Below, piece after piece: positions 22,200 through 33,751 of a stretch of DNA of 64,000 nucleotides; position 1 is the first letter of the stretch; each line of letters begins with the position of its first letter. Made by a program: the position numbers and the translations under genes. Below the pieces are notes generated by a model. That model was not told the origin of the DNA, did no database searches, and worked only from the letters and a program-made list of their open reading frames with translations. Origin of the DNA: Ovis canadensis (Eukaryota; Chordata; Mammalia; Artiodactyla; Bovidae); contig NC_091257.1 of assembly GCF_042477335.2 (NCBI RefSeq), positions 40,270,501-40,334,500 on the forward strand. The letters are read 5' to 3'.

Positions 22200-22677
22200 C
22201 AAGCACATTTAAAAATATAATAGCTAGGAAAATTGAATAGCTACATATTCTATTCTAGAAAAAAATTTACTTCTATATGTCTCCCCCAGAGAAACTGCCC
22301 CTTTTGTATTCAAGTAGAAAGTAGAAAGTATCCCTTTCTAAAAAATCAGATATAATATGTTCTTCAGTAGGTGAAAGATAAAATCAGCTTTATGTAAGCA
22401 ACACAAGTCTATTTAGCATGTAAAATGAATATATCACCAAATATCAATTTATATCAAGAGAATTATGTTGAGTGAAGAGGTAAGTTGTGAAGAGATGAGC
22501 AGTTTGAGTAAATACTATATACCTATGTATCCATATGAGCAACATATATTGTTTATGATAAACACATCTGAATGAAAAGTATAAAAATCATAGAATAATA
22601 CACATCAACTTCAGAAGGGAAGAAGGAAGGACAGAAAAGAGGGGTGGCAAGGGTTTAGCTTAGTATTTCAGTTCTTT
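22200..22677. other. AT-rich intergenic sequence, nothing assigned
   Basis: No exon or nameable repeat recognised. Confidence 0.35.
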
Positions 22678-22691
22678 AAAAATAAGCTCTG

Positions 22692-23017
22692 GGTTTCCCT
22701 GTAGCTCAGCTGATAAAGAATCTGCCTGCAATGTAGGTGATCCCGGTTCAATTCCTAGGTCAGGAAGATCTCCTGGAGAAGGGATAGGCTACCCACTCCA
22801 GTATACTTGGGCTTCCTTGGTGCCTCAGTTGGTAAAGAATCTGCCTGCAATGCGAGAGACCTGGGTTCCATCCCTGGGTTGGAAAGATTACCTGGAAGAG
22901 GGCATGGCAACCCACTCTAGTCCTTGCCTGGAGAATCCCCATGGACAGAGGAGCCTGGTGAGCTGTAGTCCACGGGACTGCAGAGTCGGACACGATACAA
23001 CTGAGTGACTAACACCC
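22692..23017 (+). mobile_element. Bov-tA2 SINE with duplicated tRNA-like head, 13-bp TSD
   Basis: Two tRNA-derived heads in tandem (22694 'TTTCCCTGTAGCTCAGCTGA' and 22811 'CTTCCTTGGTGCCTCAGTTG') followed by one full body. TSD AAAATAAGCTCTG at 22679-22691 and 23018-23030 brackets the whole composite, so it inserted as one unit. Confidence 0.9.
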
Positions 23018-23667
23018 AAAATAAGCTCTGAAGACATATCAGAAACACATTCTACAACATATACAATATATTTAGACATAATATAGTATACAATACAATC
23101 TATTTAATCTATTTCCACAACACAATGAAAATCAGAAACTCTTAACAGCATTTGTCTTTGAGGTACGGAATTGAGAATGGGGAACGAGAAGCAGCAGCAC
23201 CTTGATCACCATTTGGTCACCATTTTCCCCTAAAATTATTTATGAGAAAGCATTACTTCCGTTTTTTAAATGACAAATTTAACATGCCTTTCTTCAGTCT
23301 TTGTCAGGGCAAACTGATAGGAGAGTAAAAACACTGAGGGCCTGAAAAACAGAATTAACAAGCTTAAAATATGTATCTATCAAACTCCTCTGAAAATAAA
23401 AGAGTACCTGCCATCAGGGCTCCCAGGAAACAGTGAAGACCATATACCAAGCCATAAAAAAGGCTTCAGTATATTCACAAGGTATTAACAGAAACAGCAT
23501 AAGATAGTTTTTCCATTTTCAGCTGGGAGGATGTACACTACAGGGCAAAGAAAAGAGAGTGAAGTCATAGGAGAAACAGAATGGTGATAAGGAGGTAGAG
23601 TTGGAAAGAAGAGATACTTGCTACTTCTTTCGCTAAAATACACTATAGAAATATTAGGGTCTTGAGG

Positions 23668-23792
23668 GGACTTCCTCGGCAGTTTAGTGGCTAAGACTCT
23701 GGGTTCCCAATGCAGGAGGCCTGGGGTTAAATCTCTGATCGTGGAATTAGATCCCATATGCCACTACTAAGACCCAGAGCAGCCAAATAAAT
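23668..23792 (+). mobile_element. CHR-type SINE
   Basis: Starts 'GGGACTTCCTCGGCAGTTTA' and continues 'GGTTAAATCTCTGATCGTGG' then 'CAGAGCAGCCAAATAAATAG'. Diverged. Confidence 0.83.
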
Positions 23793-24323
23793 AGTTTTCA
23801 AAAGTGGCTCTTGAAAATGAGATTGAGAATATGATTGCATATGTTGAGGGATGGAGCATGGGGGCAGGAAGGTAAATACATGAATTACAGAAACATGGAA
23901 ATGGTTAACAGTGGAATGTTTTTGATGGATATCTTCACTCCAAAAGTGAATTGATCTTTTCACTTTCACCAACATTTTCTTCGGCCATTTCCAAAGGTGC
24001 GCATGAAGATCCCATACAGTGAGCCTAGCCACAACAACAGGAAAATTGCAAAATTGAATGGAAAAGTACATGCCCCAGCTCTCCAGCCTGTGAAGCGTCT
24101 CATTCAAATTTGTGCTACAGCCAACCTGCTACATGTCAGGGACCTCCAGTTTGTTCAAGGACACCCAAACTGCAAAATCGGATTTACTGAAGTTTTTTAC
24201 GAGTAAAATTTAGGAGCATTTTATTTTATTGAGGAATAATTGATGAATAGAGCTGTATTTAAAGGGTACAATCTGATGATTTTATATACATAGATGTAGA
24301 ATGATTACCAAGATCAAGGTCAC
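23793..24323. other. Intergenic sequence, nothing assigned
   Basis: A 69-codon plus-strand ORF at 23997-24206 was examined; its peptide (MRMKIPYSEPSHNN...) matches nothing I recognise and it has no clear splice context. Confidence 0.35.
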
Positions 24324-24338
24324 TAATTTACTAATTTA

Positions 24339-24673
24339 ATTAATCTTAAAATTTATTTATTTATTTTGGGCTGCACTAGGTCTTATTGTCAGGCGGGCTT
24401 TTCTCCAGTTGCAGAGAGTGGGGGCTACTCTAGTTGTACTGCGTGGGCTTCTCACTGCGGCGGCTTCTCTTGTTACAGAGCATGGGCTCCAGGGCTCGTG
24501 AGCCTCAGGAGTTGAGGCATGAGGGCTCAGTAGTTGCAGCTCCTGGGCTCAATAGCTGTGGCTCACAGGCTTAGTAGCTTTGCGACATATGGGATCTTCC
24601 TGCACCAGGGATTGAACCCATGTTTCCTGCAAAGACAGGCAGATTCTTTATGACTGAGCCACCAGGGAAGCCC
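24339..24673 (-). mobile_element. Full-length CHR-1-type SINE, antisense, 15-bp TSD
   Basis: A long-form CHR in reverse: T-rich tail, then the body with repeated 'GGGCTTCTC' style segments, and ending 'TGAGCCACCAGGGAAGCCC'. Perfect TSD TAATTTACTAATTTA at 24324-24338 and 24674-24688. Confidence 0.92.
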
Positions 24674-24903
24674 TAATTTACTAATTTAAAAAATTGAGCT
24701 AATTACTGAAGAGGGAACTTAGAACCTTGATGTAAAAATCTCATTTAGAATTCCAATTCCAATTTTGAAAATTGCAGCTTCATCAGGCTAGGAACTGAGC
24801 TGATAAAAACAGCAAGTTAAATAGCACGTGGATTTGATCAAATGCATAAAGATTTGTGCTTCTCAATCCAGGCTAATTTCCAGGAGCTCTAAAAAACTCC
24901 TGA

Positions 24904-25625
24904 ACCCTCCTACACTGTTGGTGGGAATATGAATTGGTACAACCACTATGGATAAAGTATGGAGGTTCCTTTAAAAACTAAAAATAGAACTATCATATGA
25001 TCCAGAAATCCCACTCCTGGGCACATACCTTGAGAAAACCATAATTCAAAAAGATACACGCACCCCTATGTTCATAGCAGCAGTAGTCACAATAGCCAAG
25101 ACATGGAAGCAATCTAAATGTCCATCAACAGAGGGATGGATAAAGAAGATGTGGAACATATATATGATGGATTATTACTCAGACATTAAAAAGAATGAAA
25201 TAATGCTATTTGCAGCAAAATGGATGAACTTAGAGATTATCCTACTAAGTAAAGTCAGATAAATATATCCTATCACTTATATGTGGAACTGAAAAAGGTG
25301 ATACAAAATGAACTTATTTACAAAATAGAAAGACTTCAAAAACAAACTTCTGGTTATCAAAGGGAAAATGTGGGGGCGGGGGGGATAAGTTAGGAGCTAG
25401 GTATTAACATATACACACTACTGTATATAAAATAGATAATCAACAAGGATGTACTGTATAGCATAGGGAATTCTACTCAATATTCTGTAGTAACCTATGT
25501 GGGAAAAGAATCTGAAAGAGAATGTATATACGTATATGTATAATTGAACCACTTTACTGTACAGATGAAACTAACATGACATCGTAAATCACCTGTACTC
25601 CAATATAAAATAAAAATTCAATTTT
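24904..25625 (+). mobile_element. L1 3' fragment with 12-bp TSD
   Basis: Starts in the ORF2 C-terminal region ('CCTACACTGTTGGTGGGAAT') and runs through the 3' UTR to 'CTCCAATATAAAATAAAAAT'. TSD AAAAACTCCTGA at 24892-24903 and 25626-25637. ORF2 is broken, with only a 64-codon remnant (25068-25262). Older than the L1 at 14.6 kb. Confidence 0.9.
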
Positions 25626-25639
25626 AAAAACTCCTGAGA

Positions 25640-26382
25640 CTCAGGTCACACTGGAAACCTATTAATACAGCCCTCTGGGGATGGGGCACAGGCATTAGTG
25701 TTTTTGAAAGCTGCTTAGGTGACTGCATCCTACAGCCAAGACTGGTACCCACTGCTCTGGTTGCAAGTAGAGGAAAAGAGAATGGTTACATCACAGAAGT
25801 CTGCAGAAGCTTGACTCTTCAAAAAGTGTGTAAGGCTTCCCATTTCTGCGCTCTTTCATTCTAGAGCAGCAGGCATTTCAGAAGTTCTGATTTTGCCCAG
25901 AAATGTGAACTGTTCTGTTTAGACTTCATGAAAGCACATGTGGGCGATGTCACCATGAAATCATTGGCCATCTGGCAATGCAACAGGAAGTTATTCTGGT
26001 TTCAAATTAAAGTGAAACAAGTAGGGTGAGGCGGCAATTAAAACTTATCAAAATAGCTTTGATTTTCTGAGGGGCACAGAAGAGTATTCATCCTTTCCAA
26101 AGGGATTTTTTTTTCCTTCTTCCTATTTCCACAGAAAAGATTTTTTAAGCTAAGATTCGATTCTATTATTTTAAGAAACAAAATAAACCCTAATACTTCA
26201 AAGACTTTAATAAAAACATAAAGCTTTGCTTCTTAGTCTCCTGGAGAACTGTACATAAATCCAATTAATGCGAATTTGAAGGAAACATTGAAGCTTTAAA
26301 ACTGAAACCGCTTTAAAATGTATGAAAGACTTAACAGGTACACGATCCAGGTGGGAACAGGAAGCATTCATGTAGGTAGGTG
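25640..26382. other. Intergenic sequence, nothing assigned
   Basis: No recognised exon or repeat. Confidence 0.35.
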
Positions 26383-26465
26383 GGTGAGGGGAAAACAGTC
26401 TCTCTGTTTTTACCGTCACTTGGTGAGGGGAAAATGGTCTCCATAATATGTTTTTACCATCACTT
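26383..26465 (+). repeat. Short local tandem duplication (two units of about 39-44 bp)
   Basis: Unit 1 (26383-26421) and unit 2 (26422-26465) both begin GGTGAGGGGAAAA and end TTTTTACC(G/A)TCACTT, differing by a small insertion. Confidence 0.8.
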
Positions 26466-26589
26466 AAGGGGATGTGGTGTCCTGAGGTAATCACCGTAAC
26501 ATCATCTGTTCTGCAACCAAGAATTGGCTGTCTTGTTTTACAATCCATCTCTCTCCCACTCCACACCTCTTCATAACTCTTGGCAATTA

Positions 26590-27200
26590 TAGTGTCCTCC
26601 ATTCCTATAATTTTGTCATCTCAAGAATGTTGTATAAATGGAATCACACAGTCTGTAACCTATTGGGATCACCTTTTTTCACTCAACATAATTCTCCGGT
26701 GATTCATCCATGTTGTCGGTGTATCAGTAGTTTGTTCCTCGTGATTACTGAGCCGTTCTCCACAATGTGGCCGTCTCTCAGTCTGTCTTACTATGCATGT
26801 GAGGAAGGACATCTGGGTTCTTTCCAGTTTGAGGCTGTTACACGAATCAAGCAGCAGTAAAAATATTTGCGTACAGGTTTTTGCATGAATGTAAGTTTTC
26901 ATTTCTCTGGGATAAATACCCATGGGTGCAATTGCTGAGTCAAATGCTAATTACAGGGTTTGGGTTTTTCTTTAAGAAACTGCCAAAGTGTTTTCCAGGG
27001 TGACTCTACCACTTGGCATTCCCTCCAGCAATGTGTGAGTGATCAAGTTTCTCCACACCCTTGCCAGCATTTGGTGTTATCATTATTTTTTATTGTAGCC
27101 ATTCTGATAAGTGTGTAGTAAGAGCTCATTGTGGTTTTAATTTGCATTTCCCTAATGTCTACTGACACAGAACATCTTGTCATGTAGTCTTCTTATGTTT
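26590..27200 (-). mobile_element. Old L1 3' UTR/ORF2 region, antisense
   Basis: The plus strand reads as the reverse of an old mammalian L1: 'GTATAAATGGAATCACACAG', 'TTGAGGCTGTTACACGAATC', 'TCTCTGGGATAAATACCCAT', 'CCTCCAGCAATGTGTGAGTG'. Heavily mutated. Confidence 0.8.
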
Positions 27201-27284
27201 GTTTTCTATATACTGTCCAGGTTTTCAGTTGTATTTAGCAGCAACAGGAAGGAAAGTACTCCATTATCTTTTATGGTGAGTCAA

Positions 27285-27470
27285 AATAGAATAGCAGTTA
27301 AGGCATCAAGTTCTGCTCTCACATGGCCAAGGTTCAAATCCTAGCTAAACTGAATTCTGGCTTTGCAAACTTGGTCAACCACTCTTTCCTCAGTTTTCCA
27401 AACTGCAAAATGGCAATAACACTCATCTTATTTTGAGGATTTAATTAAGGCAAAGCACTTCAAGTACTAT
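27285..27470 (+). repeat. MIR SINE
   Basis: Matches the MIR core in order: 'GTTCAAATCCTAGCT', 'TTTCCTCAGTTTTCCAAACTG', 'CAAAATGGCAATAA', 'TTTGAGGATTTAATTAAG'. An ancient mammalian tRNA-SINE. Confidence 0.8.
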
Positions 27471-27511
27471 GGTCAATTATTTCTATTAAATAGAATTCAT
27501 ATGCCTTTTAT

Positions 27512-27728
27512 GAGCCAACTCATTAGAAAAGACCCTGATGCTGGGAAAGATTGAAGGCAGGAGGAGAAGGGGACGACAGAGGACAGGATGGTTGGATGGC
27601 ATCATCAACTCAATGGACAGGAGTTTGAGCAAGCTCCAGGAAATGGTGAAGGACAGGGAAACCTGGTGTGCTGCAGTCCATGGGGTCACAAAGAGTCAGA
27701 TACGACTGAGCGACTGAACAACAGCAAA
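27512..27728 (+). mobile_element. BovB 3' fragment with near-perfect TSD
   Basis: A short BovB tail from 'GAGCCAACTCATTAGAAAAG' to 'GAGCGACTGAACAACAGC'. Flanked by ATGCCTTTTAT (27501-27511) and ATACCTTTTAT (27729-27739). Confidence 0.9.
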
Positions 27729-27739
27729 ATACCTTTTAT

Positions 27740-28190
27740 AAAACTGATTATATGATTTCACAAAATTTTAATATTTGCATCACACTCATCTGGTTTTTTA
27801 ATATTACAGAAAACTATTTTGATGACAAACTATTTTTCCTTTTTAAAATGACCTTTTCTGGGTGTATCAAGATTGCCTGACATGAAGACTAAGGCATAGT
27901 AAAATCTTTGTTGAATCACCTTCATAAATGTCTGTTTATCTCCTTGTTTATACCAATGGAATGAAATGGCTTTATAAAAAAATTAGGTTTCTTTCTGTTC
28001 ATTGTGAAAAGTCAAGAAATGAAAAAATTAGAGAAGGTTGAAAATATAAAGGACTGATATTATAAAAAATAAAAACATTCCTGGAAAACCCCACAATGAT
28101 CAAAAGCTATTAGTGTTTTCGTGTTCTATTTCTAGAGTTTCTTGAATGGACAGCTGAGTATATCTCACTCAGTTTCCTTTAACTAAATTT
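27740..28190. other. Intergenic sequence, nothing assigned
   Basis: AT-rich, with no recognised exon or repeat. Confidence 0.35.
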
Positions 28191-28396
28191 TTGTTGTGTT
28201 AGTCACTCAGTCGTGTCCAACTCTTGGAGAACCCATGGACTGTAGCTCGCCCGGCTCCTTGGTCCATGGAATTCTCCAGGCAAGAATACTAGAGTGGGTT
28301 GCCGTTCCCTTCTCCAGAGGATTGCCCCAACCCAGGGATAAATTCGGGTCTCCCACATTGCAGACAGATTCTTTATCATCTGAGTCACCAGGGAAA
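28191..28396 (-). mobile_element. Bov-tA SINE, antisense
   Basis: Starts TTGTTGTGTTAGTCACTCAG and ends 'CTGAGTCACCAGGGAAAA'. Complete apart from point changes. Confidence 0.88.
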
Positions 28397-29633
28397 ATAC
28401 TTGTTAAGCTTTCGATTATTTGGGTCAACTGTAGGCATGTCTATGAATTAATGACTTCAACATATAAAATGATCATTTACTCATTGTCAGGGATTGTGAT
28501 GGAGGCTATGAACACACACAGATGCATAAGCAATGTCCTGTAGGGAATTTATATTCTGGTAGAATAGATTAAAACTTTCCTAGAAATCATCATGCTTTGA
28601 GGTAGAAGACGAGGTACCAAAGGACATACAGGAAAACTCCAAGGTCTAGGGAATCAATTAGAAGTGAAATGAGATTTAAAAGGGGTAGAACTGGGACATG
28701 CAGAATTGGAAGAAAGGGCATTTTAGAATTAGTACAATCACAAAAATAGCAAAGTAGGATGCATCCTCAGGGCCCAGTGAGCAGTTCAGGTTGACTGGAC
28801 CATAGTTGGCAGGAAGAAGGTTCATGAGAGAGAAAGATGAGAAGACAGGTAAGGACTGAAAAGTCCAGAACCTTTAATGAAATTAATCTAAAGAGCAGAG
28901 AGTCTATATAGTAGATAAATGGTGGGGGCAGGGCAGGGGGAAGTTCACTAAAAGTTTTGAGGCATGGAACTGAGTGATATCACAGGAGCTAATCAAGTAG
29001 CACCATGGTTGGCAGAGGAAATACTGGATGGAGGCCACATACACGGAAGGGAAGAGAGTCAGAAATGTGAGCAAGGACTGTGGCAGTAAGCCTAGGTATA
29101 TGGAGGTAAGAGCCTGATCAGGACAGTCATAGTGGAAACAGAAGTATTGGACAGTCTGAATCCACACGACTCAGATTCAATTGATAATCTGAGACCTATT
29201 TTGGGAGGGGGGCTTTGGACCTATTGACTTCCAAGTTCCCGATAGATTTCAGGTGCATCAGCAGGCGGAAAGCTGAGCCAGGGTGGCAGAACAAGATGAG
29301 AGCTGAAAATCCATTGTTTACCTTGTATCTGCCATTAGTGATAATCTGGTAAAGTAAGCCTCTTTCTTTAGTAATACTTTTCTAACTTGTTTCTTGGGTA
29401 GTCTTCTTTGATGAGTCATCTCAAGAAATCCTATTAAGATTTTAATCAAATAGTATTAAATGGATAAATTAATTTGGAAAGAATTCACTTTTAGTACGTA
29501 AGAATAGAATACTGCATTTTCCTATTAATGAACATTAGTATTCCCTTCAGTTATTTGTCTTCCTGTATCACCCTCAGTGAAGTTTTATCTTTCTTTCATG
29601 TCATTCTTATTTCTTACCAGGCTTGTGTGCATG
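28397..29633. other. Intergenic sequence, nothing assigned
   Basis: No exon recognised. The part at 28560-29180 is G/A-rich with degraded sequence in the style of very old repeats. Confidence 0.35.
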
Positions 29634-29810
29634 TGTGTGCAGTCATGGACTGTAGCCCACCAGGCTCCTCCGTCCATGGAATTTTCCAGGCAAGTATACT
29701 AGAGTGGGTTGCTATTTCCCACTCCAGGGGATCTTCCCAACCCAGGGATGGAACTTGAGTCTCCTGTATTGACAGGCAGATTATTTTCCACTGTGCCACC
29801 TGGGAAGCCC
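29634..29810 (-). mobile_element. Bov-tA SINE, antisense, 3' end truncated
   Basis: Runs from 'GTGTGCAGTCATGGACTGTA' to 'GTGCCACCTGGGAAGCCC' in reverse orientation. Confidence 0.87.
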
Positions 29811-29946
29811 TTATTATGCCTATTCTCGGGTATTTTATACTTTATAGTGATTTATGATTATAGATTTTCAAACCATTTATTGGTATACAGAAAAATAACC
29901 AATTTGCATATTTATTTTATAACTAACCAACTTACTGAACTTTCTC

Positions 29947-30095
29947 CATAGCTCTAAGAGCTTCTCTTTCCTCTTCTTTCTGTTATTTATATTGATTTAA
30001 TTTTCTTATTTCACATGATGACTAGAACAGCCAGAGCAATTCTGGATAGTAGCAACTGCTAAGGGAAGAAACACTAGGTGTTTCCTTAGCCCTTG
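29947..30095. repeat. Unassigned dispersed repeat, copy 1 of 2
   Basis: About 150 bp nearly identical to 36109-36244 (shared 'ATTTATATTGATTT', 'TTTTCTTATTTCACATGA', 'CCAGAGCAATTCTGGATAGT', 'AAGGGAAGAAACACTAGGT'). Possibly an L1 fragment, but I cannot place it in a family. Confidence 0.65.
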
Positions 30096-30680
30096 CATAT
30101 TCAGAAAAGTCAGTATGTTTTCCTCATAAATGAAAAGCAATTTTATCTTACCTGTGCTATTTTTGGTTTGGGGTGGGTTTTTTTTTTTTTTTAATTCTTA
30201 CTCACTTTGCTTTTTAAACCTTACTTTGCCTTTTTATTTCATCCTGTCATTTTTCAGACTTTTTCTTCCCTCTTTGTCATTCTGCTTTCATTCACTGAGA
30301 TAGCATTTTCCTGCACTTTGTGGAGGAAGGCAAAGAGATTCCTGAAATTCTTCAAAACTTTGTGGAGATTATTCTCTTCCTCTAGCTTTATACCATATTT
30401 GATAGACCCTTATTTTTCTTCTGCTTCTCATTCTTCAGTAAGATCCGCTCACACTTTTTGTCAACAGACAGAAGTGTGGACTGTCCTGGTCCCACTCTGA
30501 ATATTTGTGAGAAGATGGAGGTCCCTTCTCAAATCTACCATTTGAGAGCAGGTTAAAATTCTGCTTGTCCACTTTCCAGTTTTTAGGGTCTTTTCAATTG
30601 TGATCTACTTGTGACATCTCACCCCTTGCGCTTCAAAATTATGGAATCATTGAAAAGTTAATATCCTCACTAGGTACCTG
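30096..30680. other. Intergenic sequence, nothing assigned
   Basis: T-rich run at about 30179-30192; otherwise no recognised exon or repeat. Confidence 0.35.
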
Positions 30681-30681
30681 T

Positions 30682-31318
30682 AATGGTTAATTTTTGTGTC
30701 AACTTGACTGGGCCAAGGGGTGCCCAGATATTTGATCAAACATAATTCTGGGTGTGTCCATGATGGTGTTTCTGGATAGGATTAACATGTAAGCGAGTAG
30801 ATTGAGTAACAAAAGGAGATGACAGAGGACAAGATTTCTGGATGGCATCACTGACTCAGTGGACATGAGTTTGAGCAAGTTCCAGGAGATGGTGAAGGAC
30901 AGGGAAGCCCAGCATGCTGCAGTCTATGGGGTTGCAAAGAATTGGACCTGATTTAGCGGCTGAACAACAGCAGACTGAATAAAGCGGATTACCTGCCCCA
31001 AGGTGGATGGGCCTTATCCAACCAGTTGAAGGCATGAACAAAGCAAAAAAACTGAGGGAGAAGGAACTCCTTTTGCCTGACTGCCTTCCAGCAGGGGCAC
31101 TGCTTTTTTTCTCTGCCTCTGAACTCAAGGTGAAATACTGGCTCTTCAAACCTGCCAGCTTTAGACTTGAACACCACGTTCTGCTGAGCCTTCAGCTTGC
31201 CCACTTCAGCTCCTGGGACTTCTCAGTCTTCAAAATTGGGTGAGTCAATTCCTTATGAAAAAATGTCTTTCTATACACATTGCATTGATACTGTTTCTCT
31301 GGAGAACCCTAATACGGC
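30682..31318 (+). repeat. Ancient mammalian interspersed repeat (LTR-like), split by BovB
   Basis: Starts 'GTAATGGTTAATTTTTGTGT' then 'CAACTTGACTGGGCCAAGGG', and ends 'TTTCTCTGGAGAACCCTAAT'. This is a widespread old mammalian element whose name I cannot recall with certainty. A BovB fragment at 30810-30972 interrupts it; the element resumes in register after the BovB. Confidence 0.65.
30810..30972 (+). mobile_element. BovB 3' fragment
   Basis: From 'AAAAGGAGATGACAGAGGAC' to 'TAGCGGCTGAACAACAGC'. The flanks AGATTGAGTAA and AGACTGAATAA are probably a decayed TSD. Confidence 0.85.
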
Positions 31319-31550
31319 ACTCCTACGGGCATTCTCCGATCTTGCCCCTCTGCCTTTGGAACATGACACGTGGAGTCTACACCTGCAACTTACTACCACC
31401 AGTTCTCCTGAGCCCTGCATTCTGTGCCATCACTCTCTGAAATGATAATCACCTCTGAGTCATAAAAATAAAAATGATAGTGACAATGTCTAATATTCAT
31501 GGGAACTTATTAGGACTCAAGGGCTATGCGAAGGGCTTTATATACCTGTG

Positions 31551-31765
31551 TGGTTTGTGCTCAGGCGTGTCCGACTCTCTGTGACCCCATGACCTATAGC
31601 CTGCCAGGCTCCTCTGTCCATGGGATTTTCCAGGCAAGATTACTAGAGTGGGTTGCCATTTTCTATTCCAGGGGATCTTCCTGACCCAGAGATTGAACCT
31701 GGGCCTTTTGCATCTCCTGAATTGGCAGGTGCAGTCTTTTACCACGGCACCACCTGGGAAGCCCT
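31551..31765 (-). mobile_element. Bov-tA SINE, antisense
   Basis: Starts in the 'GTGCTCAGGCGTGTCCGACT' tail region and ends 'CACCTGGGAAGCC'. Flanks CTTTATATACCT (from 31537) and CTTTATATTCCT (from 31766) form a TSD with one mismatch. Confidence 0.87.
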
Positions 31766-31773
31766 CTTTATAT

Positions 31774-32439
31774 TCCTACTTCTCAGCTAATGCAAAAATA
31801 TAGAAAGACAGGGGCTGGGGAGGAATGGAGAGCATCATGAGGAGCAAGAAGAATGAATCAGTGCTCTGGTTTTGAGACAGATCAGGAACTCTAGACTAAG
31901 TACCATCTACCCAATATTCCAATTGCTACAGATACAGGGTGTCTGAGGGCAAGAATCACTGGGATGGTAAAAAGCATATTCCTACCTCTTTTTGGGCAGT
32001 TTAGATACATGATGAATCTGTCTGAGAGATTAGAGTCAGTGGAGCGAGACTGTGAACTCTGTAAGGGTGACTGCATTTGTATTTACTGAAAAATACATTC
32101 CCAGTACCTTGCACCATGCCTGGCACAAGACAAGTGTTTACTATATTTTCCAATAACGTTTGTCAAATCTACTTTTTTGTTGGTTAAGATTCACCCCAGA
32201 TTCTAATAAGTTGTATAACTATATTAATTTTCATTTAGGATAACTTTTCTAATTCTGTAGTTTCATAGTTATTTTAATGAGCAGTTGGGAGGAATTTTAT
32301 ATTTTTAAAAATCAGAAGTCACCTTAATGAATTTTATTTTTATTTCTTTGAGACATTTTTTTATGTGAACCATTTCCAAACTCTTCATTGAGTTTGTTAC
32401 AATATTGATTCTATTTCATGTTTTGAAAAACATTTATTT
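31774..32439. other. Intergenic sequence, nothing assigned
   Basis: No recognised exon. The part at 32030-32160 has an L2-like ending ('GTACCTTGCACCATGCCTGG'), low confidence. Confidence 0.35.
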
Positions 32440-32544
32440 CATGTTTTCAAGGCAGAGGGGATCATAGCTCCCCAACCAAAGATTGAACCTGACCCTCTGC
32501 TTTGGAAGGCCAAGTCTTAACCACTGGACCACCAGGGAAGCCCC
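32440..32544 (-). mobile_element. CHR-type SINE, antisense
   Basis: Contains 'CAAAGATTGAACCTGACCCT' and ends 'ACTGGACCACCAGGGAAGCC'. Confidence 0.83.
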
Positions 32545-33554
32545 AACCTTGATGAATTATATGATATTGTATCAAAGCTGAGGAATGGCTTTACTACAGG
32601 TCAATAAGACTACACACTTCATAAATGGAATCAGATGGTTAATGTATTGGAGTCAGAAATATGAAGGAGGAACATGATTTTGTGACTAATACTTCCCTTG
32701 CTCAGAGTCCATTTCTTATCTGTACCATGAACAAAATTACATCCACCCCCTTGGCTTAGGGGGTGTGTGTGTGTGTACATGTGTTGGGGGAGGAGGGGCT
32801 ATAATCTGTCTAAAACTGCTTTGCAGACTGTGCATCCTGTATATATTTTGGATGTTTTGGCTGCTATCACTAGAATCATTTTCTGTCTCATATGCTAACC
32901 TATGTACAACATCTTTCTGTGACCAAGATTGCAATCACAAACTTTGTCCAGTGTTCCCAGAAACCACAGTACAGCCTTATAGTCAATTTCTCCACCAGAT
33001 TCAAGGGTCCTGCTCTCTTTGGCAGGGAGAGAGTTACTGTCAGGAAAATCTTACTGCTGGATTGAGGACAAACCATTAAAAAGTTGCATAAGTCTTTGTC
33101 AGCTTCAAGTTGTTGTCCCGCAGGTGTTTTGCTCTGTTGACACAGCTCATGTTTGCCTTGCTTTATTTATTGCTCTTTCTTTTGGAAGAAATCATAGAGA
33201 AAACAGGACTCATCCCACGGGCGGAAACAGTTTCTCTATTGAGCTGCTGAGCTCCTTGGGAAAGAGAGAAGAAATCAATGAGATGCACGAATGAATAAAA
33301 AGTATTCAGCATCAAAACACACTAAAGACAGCAACGAAGATGCAGACTAGAAGAACTTGTGCCTGAGGAACTCTGGAGTGCCTGGAAATGGAGAGGAAAC
33401 GTGAAAGCCAATTTGCTTAATTTTAATTGAGAAAGCAATGCTTAACCTCCAGTCATGTTCAAGGCTCTGAGGAAGATACAGAGAGGAGTAAAACAGTTCC
33501 TGCCCTCCCATTGTTTACAGCTGAACAGAGACAATGGAGTCAGCAAATCACAAG
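32545..33554. other. Intergenic sequence, nothing assigned
   Basis: Includes a short TG run (32763-32777). A 104-codon and a 91-codon ORF on the plus strand (32765-33079, 33019-33294) overlap in different frames and match nothing known to me. Confidence 0.35.
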
Positions 33555-33564
33555 AAAGTGGCTG

Positions 33565-33741
33565 CCAGGACCTTCCTGGCAGGTCCAGTGGTTAGGACTC
33601 TGTGCTTCCAATGCAGGGGGCACGGGTTCGATCTCTGGTCGGGGAACTAAGATCCCACATGCTGCTTGGCCAAAAATAATAAAAAATAAACTTATGTGTC
33701 CTTGGTCTCATAATCCCAAGATTCTGTTTTTTTTTTTTTAA
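33565..33741 (+). mobile_element. CHR-type SINE with an odd 3' extension
   Basis: Head 'CCTTCCTGGCAGGTCCAGTG' through 'GGGGAACTAAGATCCCACAT' to an A-rich tail at about 33686. If the flanking AAAGTGGCTG copies (33555-33564 and 33742-33751) are the TSD, the insertion carries about 50 extra bases and a T13 run beyond the usual tail. Confidence 0.75.
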
Positions 33742-33751
33742 AAAGTGGCTG

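Noticed and set aside
22692-23017. tRNA genes at SINE heads
   Set aside because: The tRNA-like segments are heads of Bov-tA/CHR SINEs; they lack a full cloverleaf and sit in complete SINE bodies.
23997-24206. A 69-codon plus-strand ORF as a small gene
   Set aside because: Peptide unrecognised, no promoter or splice context; length within chance.
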